Of a DNA stretch of 64,000 nucleotides, positions 8,387 to 17,353 are shown in pieces. The first letter of the stretch is position 1; each line of letters opens with the position of its first letter. A program made the position numbers and the translations under genes. The stretch spans positions 62,001 through 126,000 of the forward strand of contig JADJRC010000012.1 of the NCBI GenBank assembly GCA_016712415.1, in the 5' to 3' direction. Under the pieces are notes generated by a model, which was given only the letters and a program-made list of their open reading frames with translations, ran no database searches and was not told the origin of the DNA. This DNA is from Lewinellaceae bacterium (lineage in GTDB: Bacteria; Bacteroidota; Bacteroidia; Chitinophagales; Saprospiraceae).

Positions 8387-9739
8387 ATGAAAAAAACATT
8401 TACTGTTTTTTTTCTACTTGTTTCTTTCAGTTATTTTATGTCTTGTGTGCATGAGGCGGAAATAAACCTCGATGCCATGCTGGAGTCTTCTCTGAACCAA
8501 AAGTCTGCAACAGGCACATACGAAGGCTATATCATGCCCTCCAGCGACGATCTGGCGGCGCTTCCGAACCAGGATACGAAAAATCCGGTTACCGCAGCGA
8601 AGGTGGAACTGGGCAGGTTGTTGTTTTATGAAACCGGCCTCGGCGTGGAGCCCAAATACCCCGCTTCCAAAGCCACCTATTCTTGCAGCAGCTGCCATGT
8701 GCCCTCCATAGGCTTCACCGCCGGCCGCTTTCAGGGCATCGCCGACGGCGCCCTGGGCTTCGGCCAAAGCGGGGAAGGCCGCACGAAACACCCGATCTAC
8801 CTCGGCGACGACGTGGATGCGCAAGGCGCCCGGCCTTTGCCCGTGATCAATCTCGCCTATGTCACCAACGCCTTGTGGGCCGGCACATTCGGTTCCTTCG
8901 GGGTCAATGAGGGTACAGAGTCGGCCTGGAACCAGGATACGCTGGTGCAGATCAACTTCAAGGGATTGCAGGGCCTGGAGGCCAACAACGAACGCGCCCT
9001 GATCGTCCACCGGCAACTGATCAACAAAGACATCACCGATTCCCTGGGCTACACGGCTATGTTCGATGCCGCGTTCCCCGATATTCCGGTAAGCGAACGC
9101 TATACCCGCAAAACGGGGGCATTTGCCATTGCGGCTTATTTCCGTACGATCCTGACCAACCAGGCGCCTTTCCAGCGCTGGCTGAAAGGCGAAAAGTCGG
9201 CCATGACCGAGCAGCAAAAAAGAGGCGCATTGCTATTCTTCGGTGAAGCGGGATGTGTGGGCTGCCACAACAGCCCTTCGCTGAACAGCGCTCCGCACCG
9301 GTTCTACGCGATTGGGGTCAACAACCTGTACCAGAGCGGTTATAACGTTTTCCGGACAGGTCCGAATGATAAACGCAACCTCGGGCGCGGCGGCTTCACC
9401 GGAAATCCGGATGATCTGTACAAATTCAAGGTGCCTCAATTGTACAACCTCAGGGATGCCGATTTCTACTTCCACGGTTCCAGCAAGAATTCCTTAAAGG
9501 CAGTAGTGGATTACTTCAACGCAGGCATTCCGGAAAACCCGGATGTGCCGGCCGGCCAGATTGCCACCCAGTTCCGTCCGCTCGGCCTGACCGAGGATGA
9601 GGTAAACGACCTGGTGGAGTTTCTCGCCAATGGCCTGTACGACCCGAATATGAACAGGTATGTGCCGGCGCAAACCTTATCCGGCAACTGTTTCCCGAAC
9701 AACGACCTATTGTCGAGGGTAGAGATGGGGTGTAATTGA
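8387..9739 (+). CDS. Diheme cytochrome c peroxidase (CCP/MauG family) lipoprotein
   Basis: The family reduces hydrogen peroxide, or oxidises partner proteins, with two c-type hemes outside the cytoplasm. The start at 8387 gives the lipoprotein signal MKKTFTVFFLLVSFSYFMSC. Two heme-binding motifs are visible: CSSCH at about residue 102 and CVGCH at about residue 288. Other family features are VELGRLLFYE near the N-terminus, a FTAGRF stretch after the first heme and a PQLYNLRDADFYFHG segment near the second. The length of 450 residues is typical for the Bacteroidota branch. It ends 25 bases before the convergent DUF4403 gene. CCP and MauG-like activity cannot be separated by eye. Confidence 0.9.
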   Translation: MKKTFTVFFLLVSFSYFMSCVHEAEINLDAMLESSLNQKSATGTYEGYIMPSSDDLAALPNQDTKNPVTAAKVELGRLLFYETGLGVEPKYPASKATYSCSSCHVPSIGFTAGRFQGIADGALGFGQSGEGRTKHPIYLGDDVDAQGARPLPVINLAYVTNALWAGTFGSFGVNEGTESAWNQDTLVQINFKGLQGLEANNERALIVHRQLINKDITDSLGYTAMFDAAFPDIPVSERYTRKTGAFAIAAYFRTILTNQAPFQRWLKGEKSAMTEQQKRGALLFFGEAGCVGCHNSPSLNSAPHRFYAIGVNNLYQSGYNVFRTGPNDKRNLGRGGFTGNPDDLYKFKVPQLYNLRDADFYFHGSSKNSLKAVVDYFNAGIPENPDVPAGQIATQFRPLGLTEDEVNDLVEFLANGLYDPNMNRYVPAQTLSGNCFPNNDLLSRVEMGCN

Positions 9740-9764
9740 TGAACGCGCGTTGCTCGCGTTTCTC

Positions 9765-11144
9765 TTACAACCCCTTTACATCCACATTCAGTTTTCCTTT
9801 GGAGAAAAGGTTGACCCGGATGCTTGACGGTGTGATTTTGGTGTTTTCCACAGTCACACTGTCAACCGTACCGGTGAGCAAAATGCCGGGCTGTAATTCA
9901 TAGTGGGCGAGTGATTCCTGCACCGATGATTTGATCCCGGCGATATTGCTTTCCATGGGAAACACCATTGCTTTTTTCATCTGATTCTTGATGGCGCCCT
10001 GAAAAAGCCAGGCTGCTGAGCGCATCAAAAAGTTGCGGGTGTCGATGTGGAAATCGAGGTCGCGAACTTCGATCTGATTTTTCTCCGGATTGAACTCCGG
10101 CCTGCCGATGAAATAGATATTGCCGTTAAAGGTTCCGCCAAGTTTGGCGTTGACCACCAGTTTGTCGTTGTTGCCCCACAGTTGGATGTCTTCCACTTTT
10201 ACCTTGTTTTTGCCGGATTCGAATACCTGACCGATCATAGTGCTTTTGGCGAAGCGTTCGGCTTCGGGAAACGGCACGTCGGTCGCCACGCGCACCTGGA
10301 ATTCATCGGGAGCATCGCTGATGTGCTGCAGGTTGGGCAGGCTGGAGTTTTCGCGAAACCAGGGCTTTTCACCAAAGGTGACGTCGTTGAGGCACTCGAC
10401 GGCAATCCTGGCCGTGATGGTATTCCAAACGGCATTGACCGGAGTCATCCCGATGCTGACAGGGGTGGTTTTTACCCACATGTGGTAGGCAGAGTCGAGC
10501 AGGATGGGTTCCTGAATGGCCGTCCAGGCCTCCTGCACATAGGGGCGCAGGGTAAGTTGCTGGCTTACAAACCGGTCCAGAGTCTGACTGAGGTCTTTTT
10601 TGCTGCGGTTCAGGACGATATTGGCCAGGGTCTCGATGCTGATGCTGCCGATGCCCGTTTTGAGTTTGGGTTTGGACAACCATTCGTGGTATTCTACTTC
10701 AGTTTGGGTGCTCAGCGACCAATCCTCGTTGATACTGTAGGTGGTTTTCATGTTCAGGGCAAGTTCCGCTTCCGCCTCGGCGTCGGCGACAAGCAGGTTT
10801 TTCTTCATCCAGAGTTTGAGCGGCAGCCGGTATTTGATGGTATTTCCGCTGAGGAACATCGTGATGTCCTGACTTTTCCAGATAGTGAGCATGAGCCCGT
10901 CGTTGCCGTTGTCGGTGTAGGATTTATCCTCGTACAATGCCTGGCCTGAAAGCCGCGCATTCAGGCTGTTCACGAGGTCGGTAACACTGATGCTGACTGG
11001 TATGGTGATCGTAGATACCAGCGGCGGTTCCTGGGAGGGGGTATAGTTCTCCGGCGGTTTGGGCGCATCGGTAAATTTGGCGGTTTTGCAGAAGGGGAAA
11101 AGAAACATAACGGCAAAGGTGAAGAGGGCAATATTCGCCTTCAT
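9765..11144 (-). CDS. DUF4403-family envelope lipoprotein
   Basis: A 459-residue protein with a lipoprotein-like signal (FTFAVMFLFPFCK). The family has no assigned biochemical role. Its members look like tandem BPI/TULIP-like lipid-binding folds, which would fit an envelope location. Typical features here are STITIPVSISVTDLVNSLNA in the first repeat, KYRLPLKLWMKK in the middle, and LSGQALYEDKSY, a common DUF4403 stretch. The C-terminus repeats short beta-rich segments (VDSVTVENTKITPSSIRVNL). A second minus-strand envelope lipoprotein lies 56 bases upstream, so the two are probably cotranscribed. Family assignment is from recalled similarity. Confidence 0.75.
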   Translation of the reverse strand: MKANIALFTFAVMFLFPFCKTAKFTDAPKPPENYTPSQEPPLVSTITIPVSISVTDLVNSLNARLSGQALYEDKSYTDNGNDGLMLTIWKSQDITMFLSGNTIKYRLPLKLWMKKNLLVADAEAEAELALNMKTTYSINEDWSLSTQTEVEYHEWLSKPKLKTGIGSISIETLANIVLNRSKKDLSQTLDRFVSQQLTLRPYVQEAWTAIQEPILLDSAYHMWVKTTPVSIGMTPVNAVWNTITARIAVECLNDVTFGEKPWFRENSSLPNLQHISDAPDEFQVRVATDVPFPEAERFAKSTMIGQVFESGKNKVKVEDIQLWGNNDKLVVNAKLGGTFNGNIYFIGRPEFNPEKNQIEVRDLDFHIDTRNFLMRSAAWLFQGAIKNQMKKAMVFPMESNIAGIKSSVQESLAHYELQPGILLTGTVDSVTVENTKITPSSIRVNLFSKGKLNVDVKGL

Positions 11145-11200
11145 ATAGCGGTAGTGTTAGTGGTGAGTAATTATGTTATGCAGGATGCTTGAGAACCCGT

Positions 11201-11959
11201 CTAAAACCGTTCAAACATCCCTTCCGGCGGCATGTCCATCACCCGAATCTGGCTGATCGGTGGGCGTTCCTTGCCCCGGTCGCCGGAAAGCAGGACTTTT
11301 CCATGGCGCTGATAATCGGCCCAGGGTGTGACGACCCTGGGTTTTTCGTCACTGAATTTTTCAAAATAGGCCCATTGGGTCACCAGGCGACTTTTTTTGT
11401 CGACCCAAACGTGGTATTTGTTGTCGGGTGTGACACCCACACCGGCAAAGGTGAGTTGCAGCAGATCGGCGCTTGCTCCCTGTTCCGTTGTGTTTTCGCC
11501 CAGGTATTTGAGCGTAACGCCTGAGTCCTTCAACTTGAAAGGCATAAACAGCCAGTAGGCGTCGTTGATCCACACTTTTTTGCCGAGGTCGAGGTATTTG
11601 GACAGGCTGTCGGGATGTGTTTGTTCCATCCCGTCGAGCATGACCTTGCCGGCGCCGTCGTTGAGGTTGACTATCACCTTCAGGGGGCGTTTCAGCCATT
11701 CGATGCGGCACATTCCGGCCTTTTTGTCCCACATCAGCGTTCGGCTGCCAAAAAAATTCCAGTAAAGACACCGGGTCTCGTCCCAGGCCTTGCGGCCGCC
11801 CATGGCTTGCATGACCTCGTCGGCGACAGCGACTGCCCTGGCATCAGAAGCGTCGGCGTTGAACCCGGCAGCCGGCGGATTGCCGATTTTGGGGGAGCAG
11901 GCAGACAGGCTGCAAATGGTCAAACCTGCAAACAGGACTATTTTTACGGTTAAATTCAT
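11201..11959 (-). CDS. DUF6503-like / LolA-like lipoprotein
   Basis: A 252-residue lipoprotein (signal ending LSACS). After the lipid anchor a short helix reads AVADEVMQAMGGRKAWDET, the typical opening of DUF6503 and related outer-membrane sorting-like proteins. A beta-rich body follows with WNFFGSRTLMWDKKAG, VWINDAYWLFMPFKLKDSGV and YHVWVDKKSRLVTQW. These read like the open beta-sheet half-barrel of LolA-type proteins. A LolA-like fold does not prove lipoprotein transport. It lies upstream of the DUF4403 gene on the same strand and is divergent from rarA. Confidence 0.6.
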   Translation of the reverse strand: MNLTVKIVLFAGLTICSLSACSPKIGNPPAAGFNADASDARAVAVADEVMQAMGGRKAWDETRCLYWNFFGSRTLMWDKKAGMCRIEWLKRPLKVIVNLNDGAGKVMLDGMEQTHPDSLSKYLDLGKKVWINDAYWLFMPFKLKDSGVTLKYLGENTTEQGASADLLQLTFAGVGVTPDNKYHVWVDKKSRLVTQWAYFEKFSDEKPRVVTPWADYQRHGKVLLSGDRGKERPPISQIRVMDMPPEGMFERF

Positions 11960-12027
11960 GGATACGGCGTTAAACGGTGCGACACTTTATAACGGAGGGT
12001 TGCTTTCTCCAAAACAGGGTTTCGGGT

Positions 12028-12035
12028 TACATTTG
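12028..12035 (+). promoter_or_regulatory. Putative -7 element (TACATTTG) of rarA
   Basis: TACATTTG matches TAnnTTTG and lies 49 bases upstream of the rarA ATG, in the divergent region shared with the DUF6503-like gene. Confidence 0.4.
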
Positions 12036-12084
12036 CCACAAAAGTACCGAACTGCCCTTCAACAATTTCAACCGGTTCAGTAAA

Positions 12085-13359
12085 ATGACGCCACTCGCCG
12101 AACGCATGCGCCCCCAGAGTCTCGCCGAATACGTAGGCCAACAACACCTCGTAGGTGAAGGCGCCGTGCTGCGACAGGCCATCGAGCGCGGTAAAATCCC
12201 TTCATTTATCCTTTGGGGACCGCCGGGGGTGGGCAAAACCACGCTGGCGCAACTTATTGCCAAATTGCTGGACAAGCCTTTTTTTCAACTTTCAGCCATC
12301 AATTCGGGCGTGAAAGACATCAGAGAGGCCATTGAAAGCGCCGACAAACAAAACCTGTTCCAGCAAAAGGGAGCGATCCTGTTCATCGACGAGATACACC
12401 GGTTTTCCAAAAGCCAGCAGGATGCCCTGCTCGGCGCGGTGGAAAAGGGTATTGTCACACTCATCGGCGCCACTACGGAAAACCCCTCTTTCGAGGTTAT
12501 TCCCGCATTGCTCTCGCGTTGTCAGGTGTATGTACTCCAGCACCTGACCAAGGATGAACTGATCGGGCTGGTCGACCGGGCGTTGTCGGAAGATGCATTG
12601 CTGAAAGAACTCGACCTTCAGATCGAAGCGTACGACGCGCTTTTGTTGTACTCGGGTGGCGATGCCCGCAGGCTGCTCAATGCCGTCGAACTCATCGCCA
12701 ACTACCGCGAACCCGGTAAACCTTTCCGCGTTACGAACGACCTGGTTCGCGAACTCATCCAGCAGAACGCCGCGCTGTACGACAAGACCGGAGAGCAACA
12801 TTACGACGTCATATCTGCTTTCATCAAAAGTATGCGCGGCAGCGATCCCAATGCAGCGGTGTACTGGCTGGCCCGCATGCTCGACGGCGGCGAGGATATT
12901 GAATTTATCGCCCGGCGTATGGTCATTCTTGCTGCTGAAGATGTAGGACTTGCCAACCCCAATGCCCTGTTGCTGGCCACCACGACAATGGATGCCATCC
13001 GGATGATCGGTATGCCGGAGGCGCGGATCATCCTGTCGCAGTGCGCCGTGTACCTCGCCACTTCGGCCAAAAGCAATTCAGCATATATGGCTATTGAAAA
13101 CGCCATGAGCCTGGTGAAGCAAACCGGCAGTCTGCCTGTGCCCCTGCACCTGCGGAATGCGCCGACCAAACTGATGAAGGAGTTGAACTACGGTTCCGGT
13201 TACCGGTATGCCCACGATTTTGAAGGTAATTTCGTGCAACAGGATAACCTGCCCGAAGGTGTGGACGGAAAGGTGTTGTACGAACCGGGAGCAAATCCAG
13301 CAGAAGAAAAAATAAGGGCAAAATTGCACGAAGACTGGAAAGGGAAATATAAGTATTGA
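12085..13359 (+). CDS. rarA: Replication-associated recombination protein A
   Basis: RarA (MgsA) is a clamp-loader-like AAA+ ATPase that acts at stalled replication forks. The ATG at 12085 is chosen because the family starts with MTPLAERMRPQ-type sequence, seen here. The Walker A motif GPPGVGKTT is at about residues 47-55, Walker B ILFIDEIHRF at about 99-108, and sensor-1 GATTENPSFE with LLSRC, the arginine-finger region, follow. The C-terminal MgsA-type domain includes DPNAAVYWLARML, AAEDVGLANP and the ending YEPGANPAEEKIRAKLHEDWKGKY. The length is 424 residues, normal for the family. It stands alone in the plus direction. Confidence 0.95.
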   Translation: MTPLAERMRPQSLAEYVGQQHLVGEGAVLRQAIERGKIPSFILWGPPGVGKTTLAQLIAKLLDKPFFQLSAINSGVKDIREAIESADKQNLFQQKGAILFIDEIHRFSKSQQDALLGAVEKGIVTLIGATTENPSFEVIPALLSRCQVYVLQHLTKDELIGLVDRALSEDALLKELDLQIEAYDALLLYSGGDARRLLNAVELIANYREPGKPFRVTNDLVRELIQQNAALYDKTGEQHYDVISAFIKSMRGSDPNAAVYWLARMLDGGEDIEFIARRMVILAAEDVGLANPNALLLATTTMDAIRMIGMPEARIILSQCAVYLATSAKSNSAYMAIENAMSLVKQTGSLPVPLHLRNAPTKLMKELNYGSGYRYAHDFEGNFVQQDNLPEGVDGKVLYEPGANPAEEKIRAKLHEDWKGKYKY

Positions 13360-13501
13360 CAGACAGTAATGTTTGATTGTGTTAAAAATATCATATGAAT
13401 TATTGTTAAAACCTGCTCAATGGTTAAACCCGTCCTAAACTTCCGGTAGCCTATTGCCCTGACCGCCCGGATACCCATAGGTTTGTTCAAAATTCAAGCA
13501 T

Positions 13502-13936
13502 ATGAACAAGACCATCTTTTCCCTCCTGCTGGGTATCAGCCTTTTCCTGGGCGCCTGTGATCGCGATCCTTACCCCCTCAGTCTCGACCGTTTCGATGTG
13601 CGTTGGTTCGACGACGACAACAGCGGCACACAAACACCCGGCGACGCGCTCCAGTTCCTGGTGGCTGTCAGCACCACCGATCCGGATGCCGAAGACCAGT
13701 TTATTACCGAATGGGAGTTCACGTATGAGGTGAACGGAGCATTTGGCGGCATTTTACAGGGCGCCGAAGGCATACGCAGCAATACCGTTAGTCTCGACGC
13801 GGAGGTCCGTATCGGCAACCTGTTTTATCCCGGCCCCGGGCAGTTCAAACCCGGCGACGTCGTGGAATTTCGCTTTTGGGCCATTGATAATTATGGATTA
13901 CAAATCGAGCAATTCCACCGTTTCGTCCTGGAATAG
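13502..13936 (+). CDS. Small lipoprotein of unknown function
   Basis: A 144-residue protein with a clear lipobox (SLFLGACDRD, Cys at about residue 19). The mature part is acidic and predicted beta-rich, with SLDRFDVRWFDDDNSGTQTP, a calcium-binding-like Asp cluster, near its start. It ends FRFWAIDNYGLQIEQFHRFVLE. It looks like an Ig-like fold, but I recognise no family. It is followed by the acyl-CoA dehydrogenase gene with a promoter between them. Confidence 0.7.
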   Translation: MNKTIFSLLLGISLFLGACDRDPYPLSLDRFDVRWFDDDNSGTQTPGDALQFLVAVSTTDPDAEDQFITEWEFTYEVNGAFGGILQGAEGIRSNTVSLDAEVRIGNLFYPGPGQFKPGDVVEFRFWAIDNYGLQIEQFHRFVLE

Positions 13937-13988
13937 CCATCATCGCCGCGCCTTTTCAGAAATGCAATCCCTTTTTAAACTTTCGGCG

Positions 13989-13996
13989 TACCTTTG
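13989..13996 (+). promoter_or_regulatory. Putative -7 element (TACCTTTG) of the acyl-CoA dehydrogenase gene
   Basis: TACCTTTG is an exact consensus match 74 bases upstream of the ATG at 14071. Confidence 0.45.
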
Positions 13997-14070
13997 AGTT
14001 CTTAATGCCGCCTGGTAAATGCCTGCACCACACAGGCTGACTATGCCCTCACTTCTAATAAAATCTTTAC

Positions 14071-15219
14071 ATGGGACAATCTGTAGAACTTGCCGAAAAT
14101 CTGCAACTTATTCGCCAAAGCGCACGTGATTTTGCTGAAACCCACATCCGTCCCTACATGATGGAATGGGACGAAAGCCAGCACTTTCCGGTAGACCTGT
14201 TTCGCCAGATGGGCGAGCATGGTTTTCTGGGTGTGCTCGTACCGGAGGCATACCACGGCGCCGGTCTTGGATACCAGGAGTACATTACCATCATTGAAGA
14301 GATCGCCAAGGTATGCGGTTCTATCGGACTGAGTGTCGCAGCACACAACTCCTTGTGTACCAATCATATATTGTCTTTTGGTACGGAGGAGCAAAAACAA
14401 AAATACCTGCCGAAACTGGCCACCGGCGAGTGGATCGGCGCCTGGGGACTCACCGAGCCCAATACCGGTTCGGACGCCATGCGGATGCAGTGTGTGGCCA
14501 CACGCGACGGCGATTATTGGGTACTGAACGGCAATAAACTCTGGATTACGCACGGTATCAGCGGCAACGTGGCTGTCGTGATCGCCCGAACCGGCGAACT
14601 GCTCGACAGCCGCGGGATGACGGCTTTTGTTGTGGAACGCGGAACACCCGGATTTCTTGCGGGTAAAAAAGAGAACAAACTCGGCATGCGCGCCAGTGAA
14701 ACCGCCGAAATGATCTTCGACAACTGCCGGCTGCACAAAAACCAGATACTCGGGGAAGAAGGGGAGGGGTTCATCCAGTCCATGAAAATACTCGACGGCG
14801 GACGCATTTCGATCGCCGCCCTCTCGGTCGGTATCGCCATGGGCGCGTATGAGGCCTCGGTTAAATACGCCAAGGAGCGCCAGCAGTTTGGCCAGCCGAT
14901 CGCACATTTCCAGGGCATCAGTTTTAAACTTGCCGATATGGCCACCAAAATCGAAGCGGCCGAATTGCTTACGCGGCAAGCGGGCTACCTGAAAGATGCG
15001 GGGAAGAAATGCACCAAACAATCGGCAATGGCCAAATACTATGCCTCCGAGGTTGCGGTTGAGGTCAGTACTGACGCCGTTCAGGTACATGGCGGTTACG
15101 GATATACCAAGGATTTTCCCGTGGAGAAGTTTTATCGCGACTCCAAACTTTGCACCATTGGCGAGGGCACTTCAGAAATACAAAAACTGGTTATTTCGAG
15201 AGAGGTCATTAAAGAATGA
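14071..15219 (+). CDS. Acyl-CoA dehydrogenase (short-chain/butyryl type)
   Basis: FAD-dependent enzyme that forms the alpha-beta double bond of acyl-CoA in fatty acid or branched-chain amino acid breakdown. It has 382 residues, normal for the short-chain group. Family signatures seen are GAWGLTEPNTGSDA at about residues 130-143 (substrate and FAD binding), FVVERGTPGF, RISIAALSVGIAMGAYEASV and the C-terminal QVHGGYGYTKDFPVEKFYRD. The catalytic Glu is expected in TIGEGTSEIQ near the C-terminus. No electron-transfer flavoprotein or thiolase genes are adjacent, so the chain-length preference is unclear. A hairpin terminator follows. Confidence 0.92.
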   Translation: MGQSVELAENLQLIRQSARDFAETHIRPYMMEWDESQHFPVDLFRQMGEHGFLGVLVPEAYHGAGLGYQEYITIIEEIAKVCGSIGLSVAAHNSLCTNHILSFGTEEQKQKYLPKLATGEWIGAWGLTEPNTGSDAMRMQCVATRDGDYWVLNGNKLWITHGISGNVAVVIARTGELLDSRGMTAFVVERGTPGFLAGKKENKLGMRASETAEMIFDNCRLHKNQILGEEGEGFIQSMKILDGGRISIAALSVGIAMGAYEASVKYAKERQQFGQPIAHFQGISFKLADMATKIEAAELLTRQAGYLKDAGKKCTKQSAMAKYYASEVAVEVSTDAVQVHGGYGYTKDFPVEKFYRDSKLCTIGEGTSEIQKLVISREVIKE

Positions 15220-15336
15220 CGGCCTTTCAGAAAAATATATTTTCAGTATGGCAAAGTATTTGTTGTTTGTACATTAGCAGCCTGAATTGCGAATCAAGAA
15301 TTTTCCCATAGTTTGTTTTGTTTTGTAATTTTTGAG

Positions 15337-15366
15337 CCTCTGTAGCATGCTACAGGGGTTTTTTTT
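15337..15366 (+). terminator. Rho-independent terminator after the acyl-CoA dehydrogenase gene
   Basis: The stem CCTCTGTAGCA/TGCTACAGGGG (15337-15347 with 15348-15358) with a very small loop is followed by eight T residues (15359-15366). Confidence 0.85.
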
Positions 15367-15408
15367 GTCCGGCACGTACGCGACATCCCTCCCGCCGATA
15401 CATTTGCC

Positions 15409-15416
15409 TACTTTTG
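15409..15416 (+). promoter_or_regulatory. Putative -7 element (TACTTTTG) of the MBL hydrolase gene
   Basis: TACTTTTG matches TAnnTTTG and ends only four bases before the ATG at 15421. The transcript would start at or near the start codon. Confidence 0.45.
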
Positions 15417-15420
15417 CCGC

Positions 15421-16338
15421 ATGAAAATTCACGTTGTTGATCTCGGTTTCCAGCAAATCGGGTGCGCTATTGCTGTTTTTGTTGTGGAGTGCCCCGACGG
15501 GCTTGTATTGATAGAAACCGGGCCGGCTTCTGCGCTGGATTACCTCAGATCAGCGCTCCGGGACAAGGGCTGGAACCTTGCCGATTTCAGACATGTATTT
15601 CTTTCGCACATCCATTTTGACCATGCGGGCGCCGCATGGGCCTTTGCGGAAACCGGCGCAAAAATATACGTACATCCCAAAGGTCTGCCCCACCTCGCCA
15701 GCCCGGAAAAACTGTACCAGTCGGCACGTATGATCTACAAGGATCGAATGGACAGCCTGTGGGGGCCTATGCACCCGATCCCGACATCGCAATTGTACGC
15801 CCCTTCACACGGCGAAGTGATCGAAGCATGCGGGCTGCGGCTGACCGCCTGGTATACACCCGGCCATGCAGTGCATCATGTGGCATGGGAACTTTCCTCT
15901 GCGCCAGGTAAAGGCGCCGAAGCGCCGGTACTTTTTACCGGCGACGTGGCCGGGGTAAAAATAGGTGACGGGCCTGTGGCGCCGCCCTGCCCGCCACCGG
16001 ATATCAATATCGAGGACTGGCAGGAGTCGATCCGCCTGATGCGTAAACTGCCGTCCGATACGCTTTACCTGACCCACTTCGGGCGAATTGACCAAAAACA
16101 GAAACACCTCGACGAGCTGGAGCAACGCCTGCTCGCCTGGGCTGCATGGATGAAACCATATGCCGAACAACAAACGCCGTCAGACGTTGTTGTTCCGCTC
16201 TTTGAGTCGTTTGTCGCGGCTGAACTGGCTGAAACTGCCGTCGATGAAGCCGGACGCCTTAAATACGAAACCGCCAACCCGGCCTTCATGTCGGTTGCCG
16301 GGCTGCTCCGCTACTGGAACAAGAAAATCACCCACTGA
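15421..16338 (+). CDS. MBL-fold metallo-hydrolase
   Basis: A 305-residue metallo-beta-lactamase-fold protein. The metal-binding signature HIHFDHAG (HxHxDH) is at about residues 62-69, TPGHAVHH supplies the next ligand His at about 148, LFTGDVAG gives the bridging Asp at about 179, and YLTHFG the final His at about 222. It is cytoplasmic; no signal peptide is seen. The family covers glyoxalase II-like, lactonase-like and other hydrolases; the C-terminal helical extension of about 70 residues does not tell which. It lies directly upstream of the heptose kinase with 22 bases between the stop and the next ATG, so cotranscription is likely. Confidence 0.85.
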   Translation: MKIHVVDLGFQQIGCAIAVFVVECPDGLVLIETGPASALDYLRSALRDKGWNLADFRHVFLSHIHFDHAGAAWAFAETGAKIYVHPKGLPHLASPEKLYQSARMIYKDRMDSLWGPMHPIPTSQLYAPSHGEVIEACGLRLTAWYTPGHAVHHVAWELSSAPGKGAEAPVLFTGDVAGVKIGDGPVAPPCPPPDINIEDWQESIRLMRKLPSDTLYLTHFGRIDQKQKHLDELEQRLLAWAAWMKPYAEQQTPSDVVVPLFESFVAAELAETAVDEAGRLKYETANPAFMSVAGLLRYWNKKITH

Positions 16339-16360
16339 AATTCTACCGGTTACTGTATCA

Positions 16361-17353
16361 ATGGAAATTTTGCAACAACTTGAAAATCAGGAAGTACTGG
16401 TCATCGGTGATGTCATGCTCGACCGGTACCTGACCGGCGCCGTGAGCCGGATCTCCCCGGAGGCGCCGGTACCGGTGGTATTGCAGCATGCGGTGGAAGA
16501 CAGGCTCGGCGGGGCCGCCAACGTGGCGCTCAATATTCGCGCCCTGGGAAGTATTCCCGTGCTGTGCAGCGTTGTAGGACGCGATGCCGACGGGGATACA
16601 TTCGGGCGTCTCCTTCCGGAAAACGGCATCAGCGCCGAGGGTATCATTTACTCCGGGGAACGGGTAACGACGGTAAAAACGCGCGTGGTAGGCAACAGCC
16701 AGCAAATGTTGCGGATCGACCGGGAGCATACCCGCGACCTGAGCGCGGAAGAAACGGCAGATTTTCTGAAAAATGTGATGCGGCTTCTCGATGAGCGGAA
16801 CATCCGCGTGGCGATCCTTCAGGATTATAACAAAGGCGTGCTGACGCCGGCCCTGATCCGTACCTTGATGGATACGTTTAAAAAACGCGACATCCTGACC
16901 GCCGTTGACCCCAAAAAGGACAACTTTTTTGCCTATAAAGGAGCGGATTTGTTCAAACCCAACCTGAAGGAAATCCGCGACAGTGCGCCGTTTCCGGTAG
17001 AGCCCAGCCTGGATTCATTGCAACGGGCCAGTCATTTTTTGCGCGAAACACTCGAAAATCGGTTTACGATGATCACGCTCTCCGAAAAAGGATTATTTTT
17101 GGACGAGCCAACCGGTGCAGGCCGGATATTCCCGACGGTTCCACGCAATATTTCGGATGTAAGTGGAGCCGGCGATACGGTTGTCAGCGTAGCTGCCCTG
17201 GGTTTGGCAGCAGGCCTGGATACCGCCGTGATAGCGGCATTATCCAACCTTGCAGGCGGGCAGGTTTGTGAATTTCCGGGGGTTGTACCTGTCCGGCGCG
17301 ATATTTTGGCTGCCGAGCTCAATCAATGGTTGTCACAAAATGCTTTGCTATGA
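16361..17353 (+). CDS. D-glycero-beta-D-manno-heptose-7-phosphate kinase (HldE kinase domain, PfkB family)
   Basis: This is the kinase half of HldE/RfaE, which phosphorylates heptose 7-phosphate at C1 for ADP-heptose and LPS core synthesis. The ATG at 16361 is used because an in-frame upstream start reads through the previous gene. Signatures are VIGDVMLDRYLTG at about residues 14-26, RISPEAPVPVV, GGAANVALNI at about 47-56, VDPKKDNF and the PfkB active-site motif SGAGDTVVS at about 268-276. The 330 residues cover only the kinase; the nucleotidyltransferase half of bifunctional HldE is absent, as is common in Bacteroidota, where it is a separate gene. Its TGA overlaps the next ATG (ATGA at 17350-17353). 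Confidence 0.88.
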   Translation: MEILQQLENQEVLVIGDVMLDRYLTGAVSRISPEAPVPVVLQHAVEDRLGGAANVALNIRALGSIPVLCSVVGRDADGDTFGRLLPENGISAEGIIYSGERVTTVKTRVVGNSQQMLRIDREHTRDLSAEETADFLKNVMRLLDERNIRVAILQDYNKGVLTPALIRTLMDTFKKRDILTAVDPKKDNFFAYKGADLFKPNLKEIRDSAPFPVEPSLDSLQRASHFLRETLENRFTMITLSEKGLFLDEPTGAGRIFPTVPRNISDVSGAGDTVVSVAALGLAAGLDTAVIAALSNLAGGQVCEFPGVVPVRRDILAAELNQWLSQNALL

